Below, piece after piece: positions 25,945 through 35,285 of a stretch of 64,000 nucleotides of DNA. The position numbers and the translations under genes are program-made. The stretch comes from Bacteroidota bacterium. GTDB taxonomy: Bacteria > Bacteroidota > Bacteroidia > Bacteroidales > Paludibacteraceae. Within the stretch, counting starts at the first letter, position 1; every line of letters starts with the position of its first letter. The stretch spans positions 620,001 through 684,000 of the forward strand of contig JAEWAN010000006.1 in NCBI GenBank assembly GCA_023391625.1. Direction: 5' to 3'. The notes under the pieces are model-generated. The model searched no databases. It worked only from the letters and a program-made list of their open reading frames with translations, and was not told the DNA's origin.

Positions 25945-27015
25945 GTGGTAGATTTAACACAAGAGGATATTGGTTTCGGTGAAGAGTTTATTGAGGAGCA
26001 GGCTTCTCTTTTTGAACATCATCGTTTTGTAGTTGATAAAGGGCAGAGTTTGTTACGCATAGACAAGTATCTGGTCAATATAATGCCGAGTATTTCCCGT
26101 AACAGGGTACAGGACGCTGCTGATGCCGGGAATATATTGGTGAATGATAATCCTGTCAAATCCAATTACAGAGTAAAACCGTTTGATGTAATATCCATTG
26201 TATTGGGTTATCCTCCTAACCAGTATGAGATTGTACCGCAGGATATACCTATCCGGATTGTCTATGAGGATGAGGATATTATTGTTGTGAATAAACAGCC
26301 AGGTCTGGTGGTGCATCCGGGGTTTGGTAATTTTGAAGGTACTTTGTTGAATGCCATCGCTTTTCATCTGAAAGATAATCCGGGTTTTGATGCTAATGAT
26401 TCCCGTTTAGGGTTGGTACACCGTATTGATAAAGATACATCCGGTTTGCTATTGGTGGCTAAAACGGCGGATGCAAAGACTCATCTGGGGAAACAGTTTT
26501 TTAATAAAACGACTCATCGACGTTATCAGGCTCTTGTCTGGGGTGTTATAAAGGAAGATGAAGGTACTATAGTAGGAGCTATGGCGCGCGATCCCCGTGA
26601 CCGTATGTTGTTCACGGTTTTTCCGGAAGGGGAAAATCCGTTGGCAAAACATGCTGTAACCCATTATAAAGTATTGAAACGTTTTACTTATGTAACGTTG
26701 GTAGAGTGTTGTCTGGAGACGGGCAGAACCCATCAAATCCGGGTGCACATGAAGCATATCGGACATACATTATTTAATGATGAACGTTACGGGGGAAATG
26801 AAATATTAAAGGGGATTAATTCGGGAAAGTACAAACAGTTCGTGAAAAATTGTTTTGATATTTGTCCGCGTCAGGCACTTCATGCAAAAACACTTGGGTT
26901 TGTTCACCCTCGTACAGGGGAGGAAATGTTTTTTGATAGTGAACTGCCTGAAGATATGCAGCAATTAATCGCGAAATGGGATAACTATACAACTGCACTT
27001 GAAAACGAAAAATAA
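25945..27015 (+). CDS. RluD-like 23S rRNA pseudouridine synthase
   Basis: 356 residues of the RluA/RluD family, which makes pseudouridines in 23S rRNA helix 69 or elsewhere. An N-terminal S4 domain (about 37-85, LLRIDKYLVNIMPSISRNRVQ) is followed by the catalytic domain with Asp162 in HRIDKDTSGLLLVAKT, then CCLETGRTHQIRVHMKHIGH and a C-terminal LHAKTLGFVHPRTG. The start is a GTG at 25945; no ATG gives the full S4 domain with the acidic leader seen here. Followed after 4 bases by a short-chain dehydrogenase gene, so likely one operon with the PASTA gene. Confidence 0.9.
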   Translation: MVDLTQEDIGFGEEFIEEQASLFEHHRFVVDKGQSLLRIDKYLVNIMPSISRNRVQDAADAGNILVNDNPVKSNYRVKPFDVISIVLGYPPNQYEIVPQDIPIRIVYEDEDIIVVNKQPGLVVHPGFGNFEGTLLNAIAFHLKDNPGFDANDSRLGLVHRIDKDTSGLLLVAKTADAKTHLGKQFFNKTTHRRYQALVWGVIKEDEGTIVGAMARDPRDRMLFTVFPEGENPLAKHAVTHYKVLKRFTYVTLVECCLETGRTHQIRVHMKHIGHTLFNDERYGGNEILKGINSGKYKQFVKNCFDICPRQALHAKTLGFVHPRTGEEMFFDSELPEDMQQLIAKWDNYTTALENEK

Positions 27016-27019
27016 ATAT

Positions 27020-27841
27020 ATGCGGCCGGATGTGGTACTTGTGACCGGAGCCAGCTCCGGCATTGGGCTTGAACTTGTAAAGCAACTTCGGGATCGTGGG
27101 GTGAAAGTTTATGCTGCATCCCGTAATCCGTCATATCCGGTTTCCGAATTAGAAAAAGGACCGGGTAAAATTATTCCTGTGCATATGGATGTTACTATTG
27201 AGTCTGATGTGGATACAGCCGTGGCTCGTATTGTTGCTGAAAATGGAAAGTTGGATGCTGTGGTTTGTAATGCCGGCAACGGATTGGCCGGATGTATAGA
27301 AGAAACTTCTGTGGACGAAATGAAATACCAGTTTGAGACGAATTTTTTCGGTGCGGCAAAAACCGTACAGGCATGTCTTCCGGTATTTCGTCAGCAAGGT
27401 TATGGTAAAGTAATGGTTACTTCTTCCATTGCAGCTGTGGTGCCTATTCCTTTTCAAGCTTATTATTCCGCAGGCAAATCAGCGTTGTCCATCTTCATGC
27501 AGGCATTGGCTATGGAAACAAAGAATTTTGGTATTCAATGTTGTACGGTGTTACCCGGTGATACCCAAACCGCTTTTACCGCTACCCGCAAATATGCCGT
27601 TCAATCTCAAAGACCGGATTCCGCTTATTCGGTGAAGATGAAAAAGTCTGTTTCTAAAATGGAAAAAGATGAGCAAAACGGTATGAGCCCTGATTTTATA
27701 GCCCGGAAGATGGTACGGCAATTGATGAAAAAAAGAATGAAACTTACTGTAGTACCGGGATTTCAGTATAAATTAATATATGTTGTGATTCATCTCATCC
27801 CGTTACGGCTGAGGTTATGGATTATCGGTTTGTTGTATTGA
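27020..27841 (+). CDS. Short-chain dehydrogenase/reductase
   Basis: 273 residues, classical SDR. The NAD(P)-binding VTGASSGIGLEL lies at about residues 8-19, NAG at about 80 within VVCNAGNGLAG, catalytic Ser in VTSSIAAV and the YxxxK pair in YYSAGKSAL. A basic residue after the second strand (ASRNPSYP) suggests NADP preference. The C-terminal 30 residues are hydrophobic and may touch a membrane. The substrate cannot be read from sequence. I use the ATG at 27020 rather than a TTG at 26999, which would overlap the preceding gene. Its stop lies 2 bases from the stop of the convergent glycosyltransferase. Confidence 0.86.
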   Translation: MRPDVVLVTGASSGIGLELVKQLRDRGVKVYAASRNPSYPVSELEKGPGKIIPVHMDVTIESDVDTAVARIVAENGKLDAVVCNAGNGLAGCIEETSVDEMKYQFETNFFGAAKTVQACLPVFRQQGYGKVMVTSSIAAVVPIPFQAYYSAGKSALSIFMQALAMETKNFGIQCCTVLPGDTQTAFTATRKYAVQSQRPDSAYSVKMKKSVSKMEKDEQNGMSPDFIARKMVRQLMKKRMKLTVVPGFQYKLIYVVIHLIPLRLRLWIIGLLY

Positions 27842-27843
27842 GT

Positions 27844-28683
27844 TTAATTTTGTACAGACTGGGTAGAGGAAGTTTTTACCTTGTCGTTTAGCCTTTGAAT
27901 AGTTTCTTTGTTTATCTGTTTCCGCTCTTTGTCAAATACCCATCCCCATTTATTGAAGTATTTTATCATGTTGGATATGTGTATATACAGCATTTTCATG
28001 TTTTTATATGAGCTTCGGGTATGTACATGTGTCACCTCTGCATGGGGGTAATATACCGTGCGGTATTGGGCATGTATCCTTCTGGTCAGGTCAATGTCTT
28101 CCGGATACATGAAGAAACGTTCGTCAAATAGTCCGGTGTTGAGTAGAGCGGCAGTGCGTAAAAACATAAAACAACCGGAAAGATAGGGCACATCCATTAT
28201 CTGGTTATATCCATATTCGTGGAGTTCAAATCTTTTTGTTCTTTTTTCAGTCCATTTTGCAGGGAGAAAACGTCTGAATATAAGATCAAATGGAGTTGGA
28301 AGAAGTTTGCACAAGTGCTGAATATCTCCGGATGGGTAAAGTATTTTAGGCATTAAATGACCTATTTCCGGATTGCAGTCCATGAAGTCTTCTATTTTTT
28401 CCAGGATTCCGGTTTTAAAAGTAATATCGGGGTTAATTACAAGGTGATAGGGAATGCGATTTTCTATTGTTTTGCGTATGGCGACATTGTGAGCTTTCCC
28501 ATATCCCAGGTTCTTTCCGTTGTAAATGTATTTTGCAGGCAGTTTATCTGCATCGGATAATTCCTTGGGTGAATTATCTATGATAAAAATTGTGTTAACA
28601 TTTTTGGAAGCAGCTAACGTTTCTACCAGTGGAGCTATTTCTTCCTTGGTATGGTTATATAGTACGATAGAAACGTTTAACAT
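27844..28683 (-). CDS. Glycosyltransferase family 2
   Basis: 279 residues, GT-A fold. Starts with LNVSIVLYNHTKEEIAPLV; the Asp-rich donor-site segments are FIIDNSPKELSD and VINPDITFKTGILE, and the acceptor-side signature is FFMYPEDIDLTRRIHA. This pattern resembles WbbL/RfbF-like rhamnosyltransferases. A basic C-terminal tail follows. Last gene of the six-gene polysaccharide cluster; the 6-base gap to the upstream gene implies cotranscription. The sugar moved cannot be told from sequence. Confidence 0.87.
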   Translation of the reverse strand: MLNVSIVLYNHTKEEIAPLVETLAASKNVNTIFIIDNSPKELSDADKLPAKYIYNGKNLGYGKAHNVAIRKTIENRIPYHLVINPDITFKTGILEKIEDFMDCNPEIGHLMPKILYPSGDIQHLCKLLPTPFDLIFRRFLPAKWTEKRTKRFELHEYGYNQIMDVPYLSGCFMFLRTAALLNTGLFDERFFMYPEDIDLTRRIHAQYRTVYYPHAEVTHVHTRSSYKNMKMLYIHISNMIKYFNKWGWVFDKERKQINKETIQRLNDKVKTSSTQSVQN

Positions 28684-28689
28684 GGTTAG

Positions 28690-29847
28690 TTAGTTGATAT
28701 ACCGGGATAATTTCTGATGGTAAATAGCGATAATTTTTTTCTCATCGAAATGATTCAGAATGAGTTCCCGTCCGTTTTTTCCCCATTGAGCTAATGTATC
28801 TCTGTCTGTTTGGTACATTTTTTCCATTTTATCTGCCAGATCATCCACGTCTTTACAGCAACATATCAGTCCGTTTTCCTCATTCCTTATTAATTCGATA
28901 CAACCGACATTATTTGTTGTAATGATAGGACGTTCCATACTGAGGCTTTCCATCAGGCAGCGGGGTACTCCTTCATGGTAATAGGAGGGGAGGACAACGC
29001 AATCGCAGTCGGCAATAAACGGACGTACATCCATACTTGCGCCCAGATAGTCTATATAGCCTTTTTTGTCCCACTCCAGAATTGTGTCCCGGGATATGTT
29101 GTTCGGGTTACCTATTTCAGTTATACCTAAAACCTGATATCTTATTTCCGGATATTTGGCTTTCATCTTTTTGGCGGCCATTACATATTCTTCAATACCT
29201 TTCTCTTTTACAAGGCGTGAAAGAAATAGGAAAGTAAACTGATTATCCTCGTTCCGGTTTACCGGACTGAATCTCTCTACATCAATACCTTCTCCGGGCA
29301 GTACAAACCCTTCGTTCTTCTTTATAACTTGTTCCTGAATAAATGTTTCACGGTCGCTTTCATTTAGAAACCATACATCTTTTACTTTTTTCAGAGAATT
29401 CTTATATAAGAAAAGCACCATTTTCTTTAGCCAGTTATCGTGGTCAAAAGCATATCCCAAACCAGTAGTAACGGCTACGGAAGGAATATTCAGTTTCCCG
29501 GCGGCATAAGAACCGTAAATGACCGGTTTTACCGTATAATGGAATATAAAGTCAAAACGATGACTTTTGTATAGTTTTAAAATAGAACGGTACAATTTAA
29601 GGTCTTGAAAGAGGTTGGTCCCTTTTCCATTTATATTCAAGGGGATATAGGTAATGGATTCTTGCTGGAAAAGTCTGGAATAGCGGTCTTCCAATGCAAT
29701 GGCATAGACCTGGTAACCTTCTTTTACGAAGCTTTTCATAACTCCCAAACGGAAGTTATAAAGGGAGAAAGAAGTATTGCTGACAAAAGCTATTTTTTTC
29801 GGTTCCGGAGAAGAAACATTCACCTCTGTATATATAGGGCTTATCAT
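28690..29847 (-). CDS. Glycosyltransferase family 4
   Basis: 385 residues, GT-B fold. KIAFVSNTSFSLYNFRLGVMKSF opens the acceptor domain; the donor-binding half has TFLFLSRLVKEKGIEEYVMAAK, and the EX7E-type segment is PSYYHEGVPRCLMESLSMERPIITTNNVG. The sequence is close in style to capsular WbpT/PglA-like enzymes that add GalNAc or related sugars to lipid-linked glycans; substrate unproven. Its ATG overlaps the stop of the preceding gene by one base (TAATG), so translation is coupled. Confidence 0.88.
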   Translation of the reverse strand: MISPIYTEVNVSSPEPKKIAFVSNTSFSLYNFRLGVMKSFVKEGYQVYAIALEDRYSRLFQQESITYIPLNINGKGTNLFQDLKLYRSILKLYKSHRFDFIFHYTVKPVIYGSYAAGKLNIPSVAVTTGLGYAFDHDNWLKKMVLFLYKNSLKKVKDVWFLNESDRETFIQEQVIKKNEGFVLPGEGIDVERFSPVNRNEDNQFTFLFLSRLVKEKGIEEYVMAAKKMKAKYPEIRYQVLGITEIGNPNNISRDTILEWDKKGYIDYLGASMDVRPFIADCDCVVLPSYYHEGVPRCLMESLSMERPIITTNNVGCIELIRNEENGLICCCKDVDDLADKMEKMYQTDRDTLAQWGKNGRELILNHFDEKKIIAIYHQKLSRYIN

Positions 29848-30560
29848 TAACTCAACTTAAATTTAATCGTGCGACTCAAAGTTAAACATAAAAGTTTAAA
29901 CCGGTATGAAATCATATACAAAATGTTGTTTTTACTGTCGGTACTGGCAGATGATAAATTTTCTCCGTGCCGGCGATATAAAATCAGGGGCAAAGGTAAA
30001 TAAATTATTCTTTTATTTAACTCTCCAAGCAACCCTATCCACACATCATGTGCAGGAAGTTTCTTTGGAAAGGGTAATATTAGCTTCATTATGTCCCGAT
30101 GAAAGGCCATACAGCACCCCAAATAACGTCCTTTATATAAATTTTGCAAAAATCCTTCCCGGTAAATGCGCCAGGAGTCCAGGCTTTCTGATAAAACTTT
30201 TAAGTTTGCATCTACCAAAACGGCATCAGACATGACAATTTTCTTTTCTTTCAGGTAAGGCAGACATCTCTTTACTTTGTCGTTTAGCCAGACGTCATCC
30301 TGATCTGCCAAGAAAATGTATTCTCCCCGTGCCTGCTTTAATGCATTTTCTATGTTATAAATGGGACTTTTAAATGTGTTGTTTTTTGATATTGTAATAC
30401 GTTTATCTTGCAGTTTCTCTATAATGGAGATGGTTGAGTCTGTGGACGAATCGTCAGAAATAATGATTTCATCATCATCACTTAACTGCGTAAGAATGGA
30501 TTCAAGTTGCTCTTGAATGTATTTCTCCCCGTTATATGTTGCAATACACACTGATACCAT
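29847..30560 (-). CDS. Glycosyltransferase family 2 (short)
   Basis: 237 residues, GT-A fold. VSVCIATYNGEKYIQEQLESIL is the classic GT2 start; DDEIIISDDSSTDSTI holds the nucleotide-binding Asp, and LADQDDVWLNDKV carries the DxD-like metal site typical of rhamnosyl- or glucosyltransferases of O-antigen loci. It is shorter than its neighbours but complete: the fold ends with a helical C-terminus rich in aromatic residues that may touch the membrane. Overlaps the next gene by one base. Confidence 0.87.
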   Translation of the reverse strand: MVSVCIATYNGEKYIQEQLESILTQLSDDDEIIISDDSSTDSTISIIEKLQDKRITISKNNTFKSPIYNIENALKQARGEYIFLADQDDVWLNDKVKRCLPYLKEKKIVMSDAVLVDANLKVLSESLDSWRIYREGFLQNLYKGRYLGCCMAFHRDIMKLILPFPKKLPAHDVWIGLLGELNKRIIYLPLPLILYRRHGENLSSASTDSKNNILYMISYRFKLLCLTLSRTIKFKLS

Positions 30561-30565
30561 TGTTG

Positions 30566-31717
30566 TTAATCTAACTGATTCAGAAGTAATTTTATTGTTT
30601 TTGCCAAATCGTCTTTTTGTTTGTTCGTAATTTCTTTATGCCGGTCTAATGATTTGCGAACATAGTCCTGCCTGATTTCGGCGATTGATATGATTTTATC
30701 GTACAGGTCGCTTTCGTAGAAAGGAGAAAAATAAATGGCTGCATCTTTAAGTACCTCCGGCATGGAACATACATTGGACGAGAGAACAGGAGTTCCGTAT
30801 TTCATCGCTTCCAACGGAGGATATCCGAACCCTTCTAATAGGGATGCATAGATAAGCGCATAAGCATTTTTGTATAAAAGTTCCAAATCCGAAGACGATA
30901 AGAAGTCGAGAGTTATGATGTTTTCCGCCTGATAAGATTTGTCCCCAATAAGAACGAGGTACAGATCTTTATGTGCTTTTTGCAGTCTTTTGAACACTTT
31001 ATATACCAGCAGGGCATTTTTATTGCCCCTGTTTGCATTGACGAGCAGGAAGAATTTTATTTTTTTATCAATCAGGGCTTTTACTTTATTGCTTTCTGCA
31101 ACTCCTTCCGGAGGGGTTATTTTTTCCGGCGGATAGAGTACACGGATGTTTTTGTTTTCCAACTCAGGAAGATAATACCTGATGGAACTGGATGTATAAT
31201 TTGAAACAGTGATTATCTCAGTTGTTTCCTGCAATAGCAACGGAATGATATTGGCGTATCTTTTACGTGCTTTTCTCAATCCGGCAAAATTGTTGATTCC
31301 AGGTAAGAAATCCGCATTTATCCTGAGCCATCCTTTTATGTTCTTTTTATATAGAAAGTGCAGGTTGTTGGAGTAGCCTTCCAGATCACCGATATCGTGT
31401 ATAGTGACTAGGGTACGGCACGTTATGTGGGTCAGGTCATATTTGAAATAACGTTGTGCAATCCCGATAAAAAAGGTATCTATATTATGATGTGAGATAT
31501 AATAAGATATATTGTGTTTGCTAATGTCAAGCAAATCGGTGCAGCATTCATAAGAAAAAGCTTTGTCTTTTCCTATGAATTGTAACCGGGAGTCATACAG
31601 TCCCCAGATTCTGATGTCTTTGTTTTTGGCAAGTTCGTTCAGTATTTTTTTTGTGTATTCTCCTCCTCCGTTTATAAAGCTTTGGATGGAAATTAAGTCA
31701 AATAGTATGTTTGTCAT
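30566..31717 (-). CDS. Glycosyltransferase family 4
   Basis: 383 residues, GT-B fold. The N-terminal domain has SIQSFINGGGEYTKKILNEL, a typical acceptor loop of mannosyl- or rhamnosyltransferases; the C-terminal half has FFLLVNANRGNKNALLVYKVF and the donor-site EX7E motif YASLLEGFGYPPLEAMKYGTPVLSS. In function it should add a sugar from a nucleotide donor to a growing lipid-linked chain on the cytoplasmic face. Its start overlaps the preceding gene by 4 bases (ATGA). Confidence 0.88.
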   Translation of the reverse strand: MTNILFDLISIQSFINGGGEYTKKILNELAKNKDIRIWGLYDSRLQFIGKDKAFSYECCTDLLDISKHNISYYISHHNIDTFFIGIAQRYFKYDLTHITCRTLVTIHDIGDLEGYSNNLHFLYKKNIKGWLRINADFLPGINNFAGLRKARKRYANIIPLLLQETTEIITVSNYTSSSIRYYLPELENKNIRVLYPPEKITPPEGVAESNKVKALIDKKIKFFLLVNANRGNKNALLVYKVFKRLQKAHKDLYLVLIGDKSYQAENIITLDFLSSSDLELLYKNAYALIYASLLEGFGYPPLEAMKYGTPVLSSNVCSMPEVLKDAAIYFSPFYESDLYDKIISIAEIRQDYVRKSLDRHKEITNKQKDDLAKTIKLLLNQLD

Positions 31718-32895
31718 AGCAAATCTTCGTATTTACTTAGGTTTTTCACTTTTCGTTCATAAGATTCTACGCCGAATAACACATTTTCGTATTTATGGAA
31801 AATAGTATTATTGCGGGATAGTTTCATAGTACCGTATAGTATTAGGATGATCAGGAATATAGGTTTCCCTAATTTGACTTTTAACAGGGAATATACTTCC
31901 GGATAAAGTATCCAGTAAGCACATATAAATAACATCGGAATACGGTCTGTAAGTATGGCGGCTTCTGCCAGGAATGAGAAGCAGGCAAAGTAAATGAAAT
32001 ACAGGTTCAGGAATATGCGTCCGTATTTAGGGTTGTTTTCTATAATTTTATTGTAGAGAACAAAAAACAGAATGAATGAGAATACCCGCTCTATGTAGCC
32101 GATGGTAATTCCATAACCATTCATGTAAAAATTATTGGTAAAATAAGTTTCCGTTATCTCCCAGACTTTACCTCCTATCAGCTCGGCAATAGCCATTATT
32201 GTGGGAGCAATATATTCAATCTGAAGCAGGTATATGATATTGCCCACGATAAAAGTTATCCAGATAGCAATTAAAGGAATTTTTTTGTTCAGAACAAAAT
32301 ATAATGGTATGTATATAAGTGATGAAAAATGGAATGTCAGACCTAACAAATTAAAGAGAATATAGGGTAATATTTTTTTTTCTTCGATGTATCTGATGGA
32401 ATAGAAAAACAATAAGATGGATTTGACATTTCTCATCAGGTTTATTTCAATGATAATGCCGTTGAATAAAAAGAAGAAAATAAATCCTAATGTGTAATAT
32501 TTAGGATAACGTTTAAATATAGCGTTTAAAAGCAAAACATCTATCAGGGAGGAAATAAACTGCCAGAAAAAGAAATCGGGACAGATTCTTTTTACCAGCA
32601 TGGAAAATATGTTGAATCCCACTTCCATATTCCATTGGGAATAAAAGTGGGCCAGCTTATACTGGTTCCATTCGGTGGGCAGGTCTTTAAAGTAAGAGTA
32701 ATAATTTGCCCAGTCCGTGTATACAAACCCCCTCAAGCCAAAAAAGAACAAAAATCCTAATATGCATAAAACGCGGACAACTGATATATTTTGTTTCCGG
32801 TTTATCAGTTCAAATTCATAGAACATCAACAGTAGCAGGAATGCAAAATATACCATGTAAGGTATTGAGTATGTAAAACTGGTAGGAATACTCAT
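31714..32895 (-). CDS. EpsG/Wzy-like polysaccharide polymerase
   Basis: 393 residues with about ten to eleven membrane helices, strongly aromatic. The N-terminal GLRGFVYTDWANYYSYFKDLP segment in the first outside loop matches the EpsG family (RG.. D..NY...F), which acts as Wzy-type polymerase of exopolysaccharide or O-antigen repeats. The largest periplasmic-type loop lies mid-protein. It is the only candidate polymerase in the window and lies within the glycosyltransferase run, which supports the call. No Wzx flippase, chain-length regulator or ligase is nearby. Confidence 0.8.
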   Translation of the reverse strand: MSIPTSFTYSIPYMVYFAFLLLLMFYEFELINRKQNISVVRVLCILGFLFFFGLRGFVYTDWANYYSYFKDLPTEWNQYKLAHFYSQWNMEVGFNIFSMLVKRICPDFFFWQFISSLIDVLLLNAIFKRYPKYYTLGFIFFFLFNGIIIEINLMRNVKSILLFFYSIRYIEEKKILPYILFNLLGLTFHFSSLIYIPLYFVLNKKIPLIAIWITFIVGNIIYLLQIEYIAPTIMAIAELIGGKVWEITETYFTNNFYMNGYGITIGYIERVFSFILFFVLYNKIIENNPKYGRIFLNLYFIYFACFSFLAEAAILTDRIPMLFICAYWILYPEVYSLLKVKLGKPIFLIILILYGTMKLSRNNTIFHKYENVLFGVESYERKVKNLSKYEDLL

Positions 32896-32901
32896 GAATA
32901 A

Positions 32902-33804
32902 TTATTGTTTTTGTTCTGTTCTGAATGTGTTTAATACCGCTTCCCAGAAATTCCTTTTTTCTTTGTTTTTAGAGAAAATCATGATTCTGGATTTTATGTA
33001 TATTAAGTGTATCTGATTGGCAATTTTTTGGTAACCGGACGGATAGTTTAACCGGAAGAAAGTGATCCGGCTTTTTTCTGCAAGTATTGCTTTTCTTGTA
33101 TTTTTTGCATCAGTGCTGAAACTTTTTCCCTCCAAATGGATGATTTCTGCATTCGGAACGGATACAATCTCATAGCCCAGTTTTTTTATCCGGAAACATA
33201 AATCCGTTTCTTCATAATACATGAAGTATTCAGGTTTGAATATTCCTGTCTGTTCAAAAATGGATTTTTTTATCATTAAATCAGCTCCGGTTATGTAGGC
33301 AACTTTTTTTGTTTTAGAACTATGGTTGAATTGCCTGTTTTTACCCCAAAATAGTTTCTCCGGTATTTGTCCCAGCAAGATGTTCAGTTCCTCTGCAATG
33401 GATGGCAATAACATACGGTAAGAATGTATCGGATCCATTTTTTCACTGAGTAGGTTACCTCCGCATGCCCCCGCTCCTGTATTTTTATCCAGATATTCGG
33501 AAAGTATCTTTATTGCATTATTAACCAGGATAGTATCGGGGTTTAGAAAGAAAATATTTCGTCCGGTTGCTATTTTTATGCCTTCGTTGTTGGCTCTCCC
33601 GAAACCGATATTATCCGGTAACTGAAGATATTGAATCTTATTCCCGAATGTTTCTTTTAGAATAATTGCTGCATGATCTGAAGAATTATTGTCGACTACA
33701 ATAATTTCATAAGAAATGCCTGCTGTTTTTTCTATGACAGAAGTAACGGCATCTTTTACCAGGTTTACAGTATTGTAATTAACAATAATGACAGAAACAT
33801 CCAT
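32902..33804 (-). CDS. Glycosyltransferase family 2, rhamnosyltransferase-like
   Basis: 300 residues, GT-A fold. MDVSVIIVNYNTVNLVKDAV starts the catalytic domain; IIVVDNNSSDHAAII and FFLNPDTILVNN hold the donor and metal-binding Asp residues; MYYEETDLCFRIKKLGYEI is the usual acceptor-side ED signature. A basic C-terminal tail may bind membrane. I start at the ATG at 33804; the longer frame from 33849 adds 15 residues with no family match. First gene of the six-gene run, reading away from the large non-coding region. Confidence 0.87.
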   Translation of the reverse strand: MDVSVIIVNYNTVNLVKDAVTSVIEKTAGISYEIIVVDNNSSDHAAIILKETFGNKIQYLQLPDNIGFGRANNEGIKIATGRNIFFLNPDTILVNNAIKILSEYLDKNTGAGACGGNLLSEKMDPIHSYRMLLPSIAEELNILLGQIPEKLFWGKNRQFNHSSKTKKVAYITGADLMIKKSIFEQTGIFKPEYFMYYEETDLCFRIKKLGYEIVSVPNAEIIHLEGKSFSTDAKNTRKAILAEKSRITFFRLNYPSGYQKIANQIHLIYIKSRIMIFSKNKEKRNFWEAVLNTFRTEQKQ

Positions 33805-33849
33805 TTGTAAGAATAAGTTTTTAAATACCGTGGAATTTTGAGTTGTCAC

Positions 33850-34499
33850 AAACCGTATGTCTATTCCAGGTAGAACCTTCCATATTATTTATCCGTTGTC
33901 ATCGGTTACTTTTACTCGTTAATGGCGTTATGAAAAGTAAAAATACCGTTAATAACCAATGTGGTGGATACTCCAAAGCATAAAATAAGAAATTGCTACA
34001 AATATAGCCATTAATGCCATTAATTCGGCTATAAAAAATATATTTTGAATTTTTTCTCATTACTTCTGTCACCAGATATCTGTCATCTTAATTAATTGAA
34101 TATCTAAGGTATGTGATGGAAAAGTGAAATATTAATGTTGTTTTTGAATCAGAATCTTGTTTTGATTTTCTACTCGTATAGGTAGAAAGTTGGTTTTAAT
34201 GAAACAATAGCGTTTGTTAGGTTACAGTTATGGGGGGAATTATACTTTTATTTCGTTCATGATTATCTGTGTTATAAAACAGACAGATAGGTGTATGGCA
34301 TGTTTGTTTTAAAAATAAGTTTAATGAAAGGATGTGTTTATTTAGCTGTCATTTTTTATGATTACTATCCTTATTTATCTGACTATGTAACAGTATGTAT
34401 TGAAAAAATATGTACTTTTGTCAGTCAAAAAATTATTTCATGATATTTGTGGAAGATCATGTTTTTGCTGATTTTGCTGAATATTCAAAGAAATAAGAT
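33850..34499. other. 650-base non-coding region heading the polysaccharide cluster
   Basis: No open frame of note on either strand. It holds possible starts for both flanking units: TATATTTG (34006-33999, - strand) for the glycosyltransferase run and TACTTTTG (34413-34420, + strand) for the TerB-DnaJ gene, neither with a convincing -33 element. A tandem 9-base repeat GCCATTAAT lies at 34007-34024, and its inverse complement core TTAATGGC recurs near 33919. TTTTACT/AGTAAAA arms pair across 33910-33942. No tRNA, riboswitch or UpxY-like leader is recognised. Confidence 0.5.
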
Positions 34500-35246
34500 A
34501 TGAAAAAGTTTGCTAAATGGATAGGCGGAGGCCTGGGTTGGGTTTTAGGTGGCCCTATTGGAGCTTTGATAGGTTTTGCCGTAGGTTCTCTTTTTGATAC
34601 GGAGGTTGTGGCTACGGCAGGATCTTCGGGAAGAGGTTTTTATACAGAGCAGAAAACCAATGAAGGTGATTTTAAAATGAGCTTGCTGGTGCTTATTGCC
34701 TGTATTATGAAAGCTGACGGCAGCCCTAAGAAGTCTGAATTGAATGTAGTAAAACAATTTCTTGTCGCTAATTTTGGGGAACAGGGGGCGTTGGAGGCAT
34801 TGGCTATTTTGAAAGGCTTGTTGAAGCAGGATATTAATGCAACGGAAGTTGCCATGCAGATAAACCTGTATATGAATTATTCCTCTAAGCTGCAGTTATT
34901 ACGTCTGCTATTTGAGATAGCAAACGCCGATGGGGAAATAGCCGCTCCGGAATTAAGTTTACTGGAAAGAATCGCTAACATCTTCCGTATCAGCTCGCTG
35001 GACTTCGATTCAATTAAAGCCCCTTTCTTTAAAAATCAGGACAGAAACTGGGCTTATAAAGTTTTGGAGATAGAACCCACTGCTTCTAATGATGAAATCA
35101 AGAAAGCTTACCGCCGCATGGCTATGAAATATCATCCGGATAAAGTAAACAGTCTGGGAGAAGATGTGAAAAAGTCTGCTACTGAAAAATTCCGTTCGGT
35201 AAATCAGGCCTATGAAAGTTTAAAAAAACAACGAGGCTTTTCATAG
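34500..35246 (+). CDS. TerB-DnaJ domain protein (DjlA-like)
   Basis: 248 residues. A Gly-rich N-terminal hydrophobic hairpin (WIGGGLGWVLGGPIGALIGFAVGSLF) precedes a TerB-like helical domain (about 55-150, SLLVLIACIMKADGSPKKSEL with acidic metal-binding positions) and a C-terminal J-domain (about 182-245) with the HPD motif in MKYHPDKVNS, so it can stimulate DnaK ATPase. This is the DjlA arrangement: a membrane-tethered co-chaperone, linked in E. coli to envelope-stress signalling. Followed by cysS after 39 bases, possibly one transcript. Confidence 0.88.
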   Translation: MKKFAKWIGGGLGWVLGGPIGALIGFAVGSLFDTEVVATAGSSGRGFYTEQKTNEGDFKMSLLVLIACIMKADGSPKKSELNVVKQFLVANFGEQGALEALAILKGLLKQDINATEVAMQINLYMNYSSKLQLLRLLFEIANADGEIAAPELSLLERIANIFRISSLDFDSIKAPFFKNQDRNWAYKVLEIEPTASNDEIKKAYRRMAMKYHPDKVNSLGEDVKKSATEKFRSVNQAYESLKKQRGFS

Positions 35247-35285
35247 CCCGTTTTTATTTATAAAAAGAATTTGCTGTAATAAATT

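Noticed and set aside
33850..34499. Invertible capsule promoter
   Set aside because: No long inverted repeats flanking a promoter and no recombinase near; the dyads are short.
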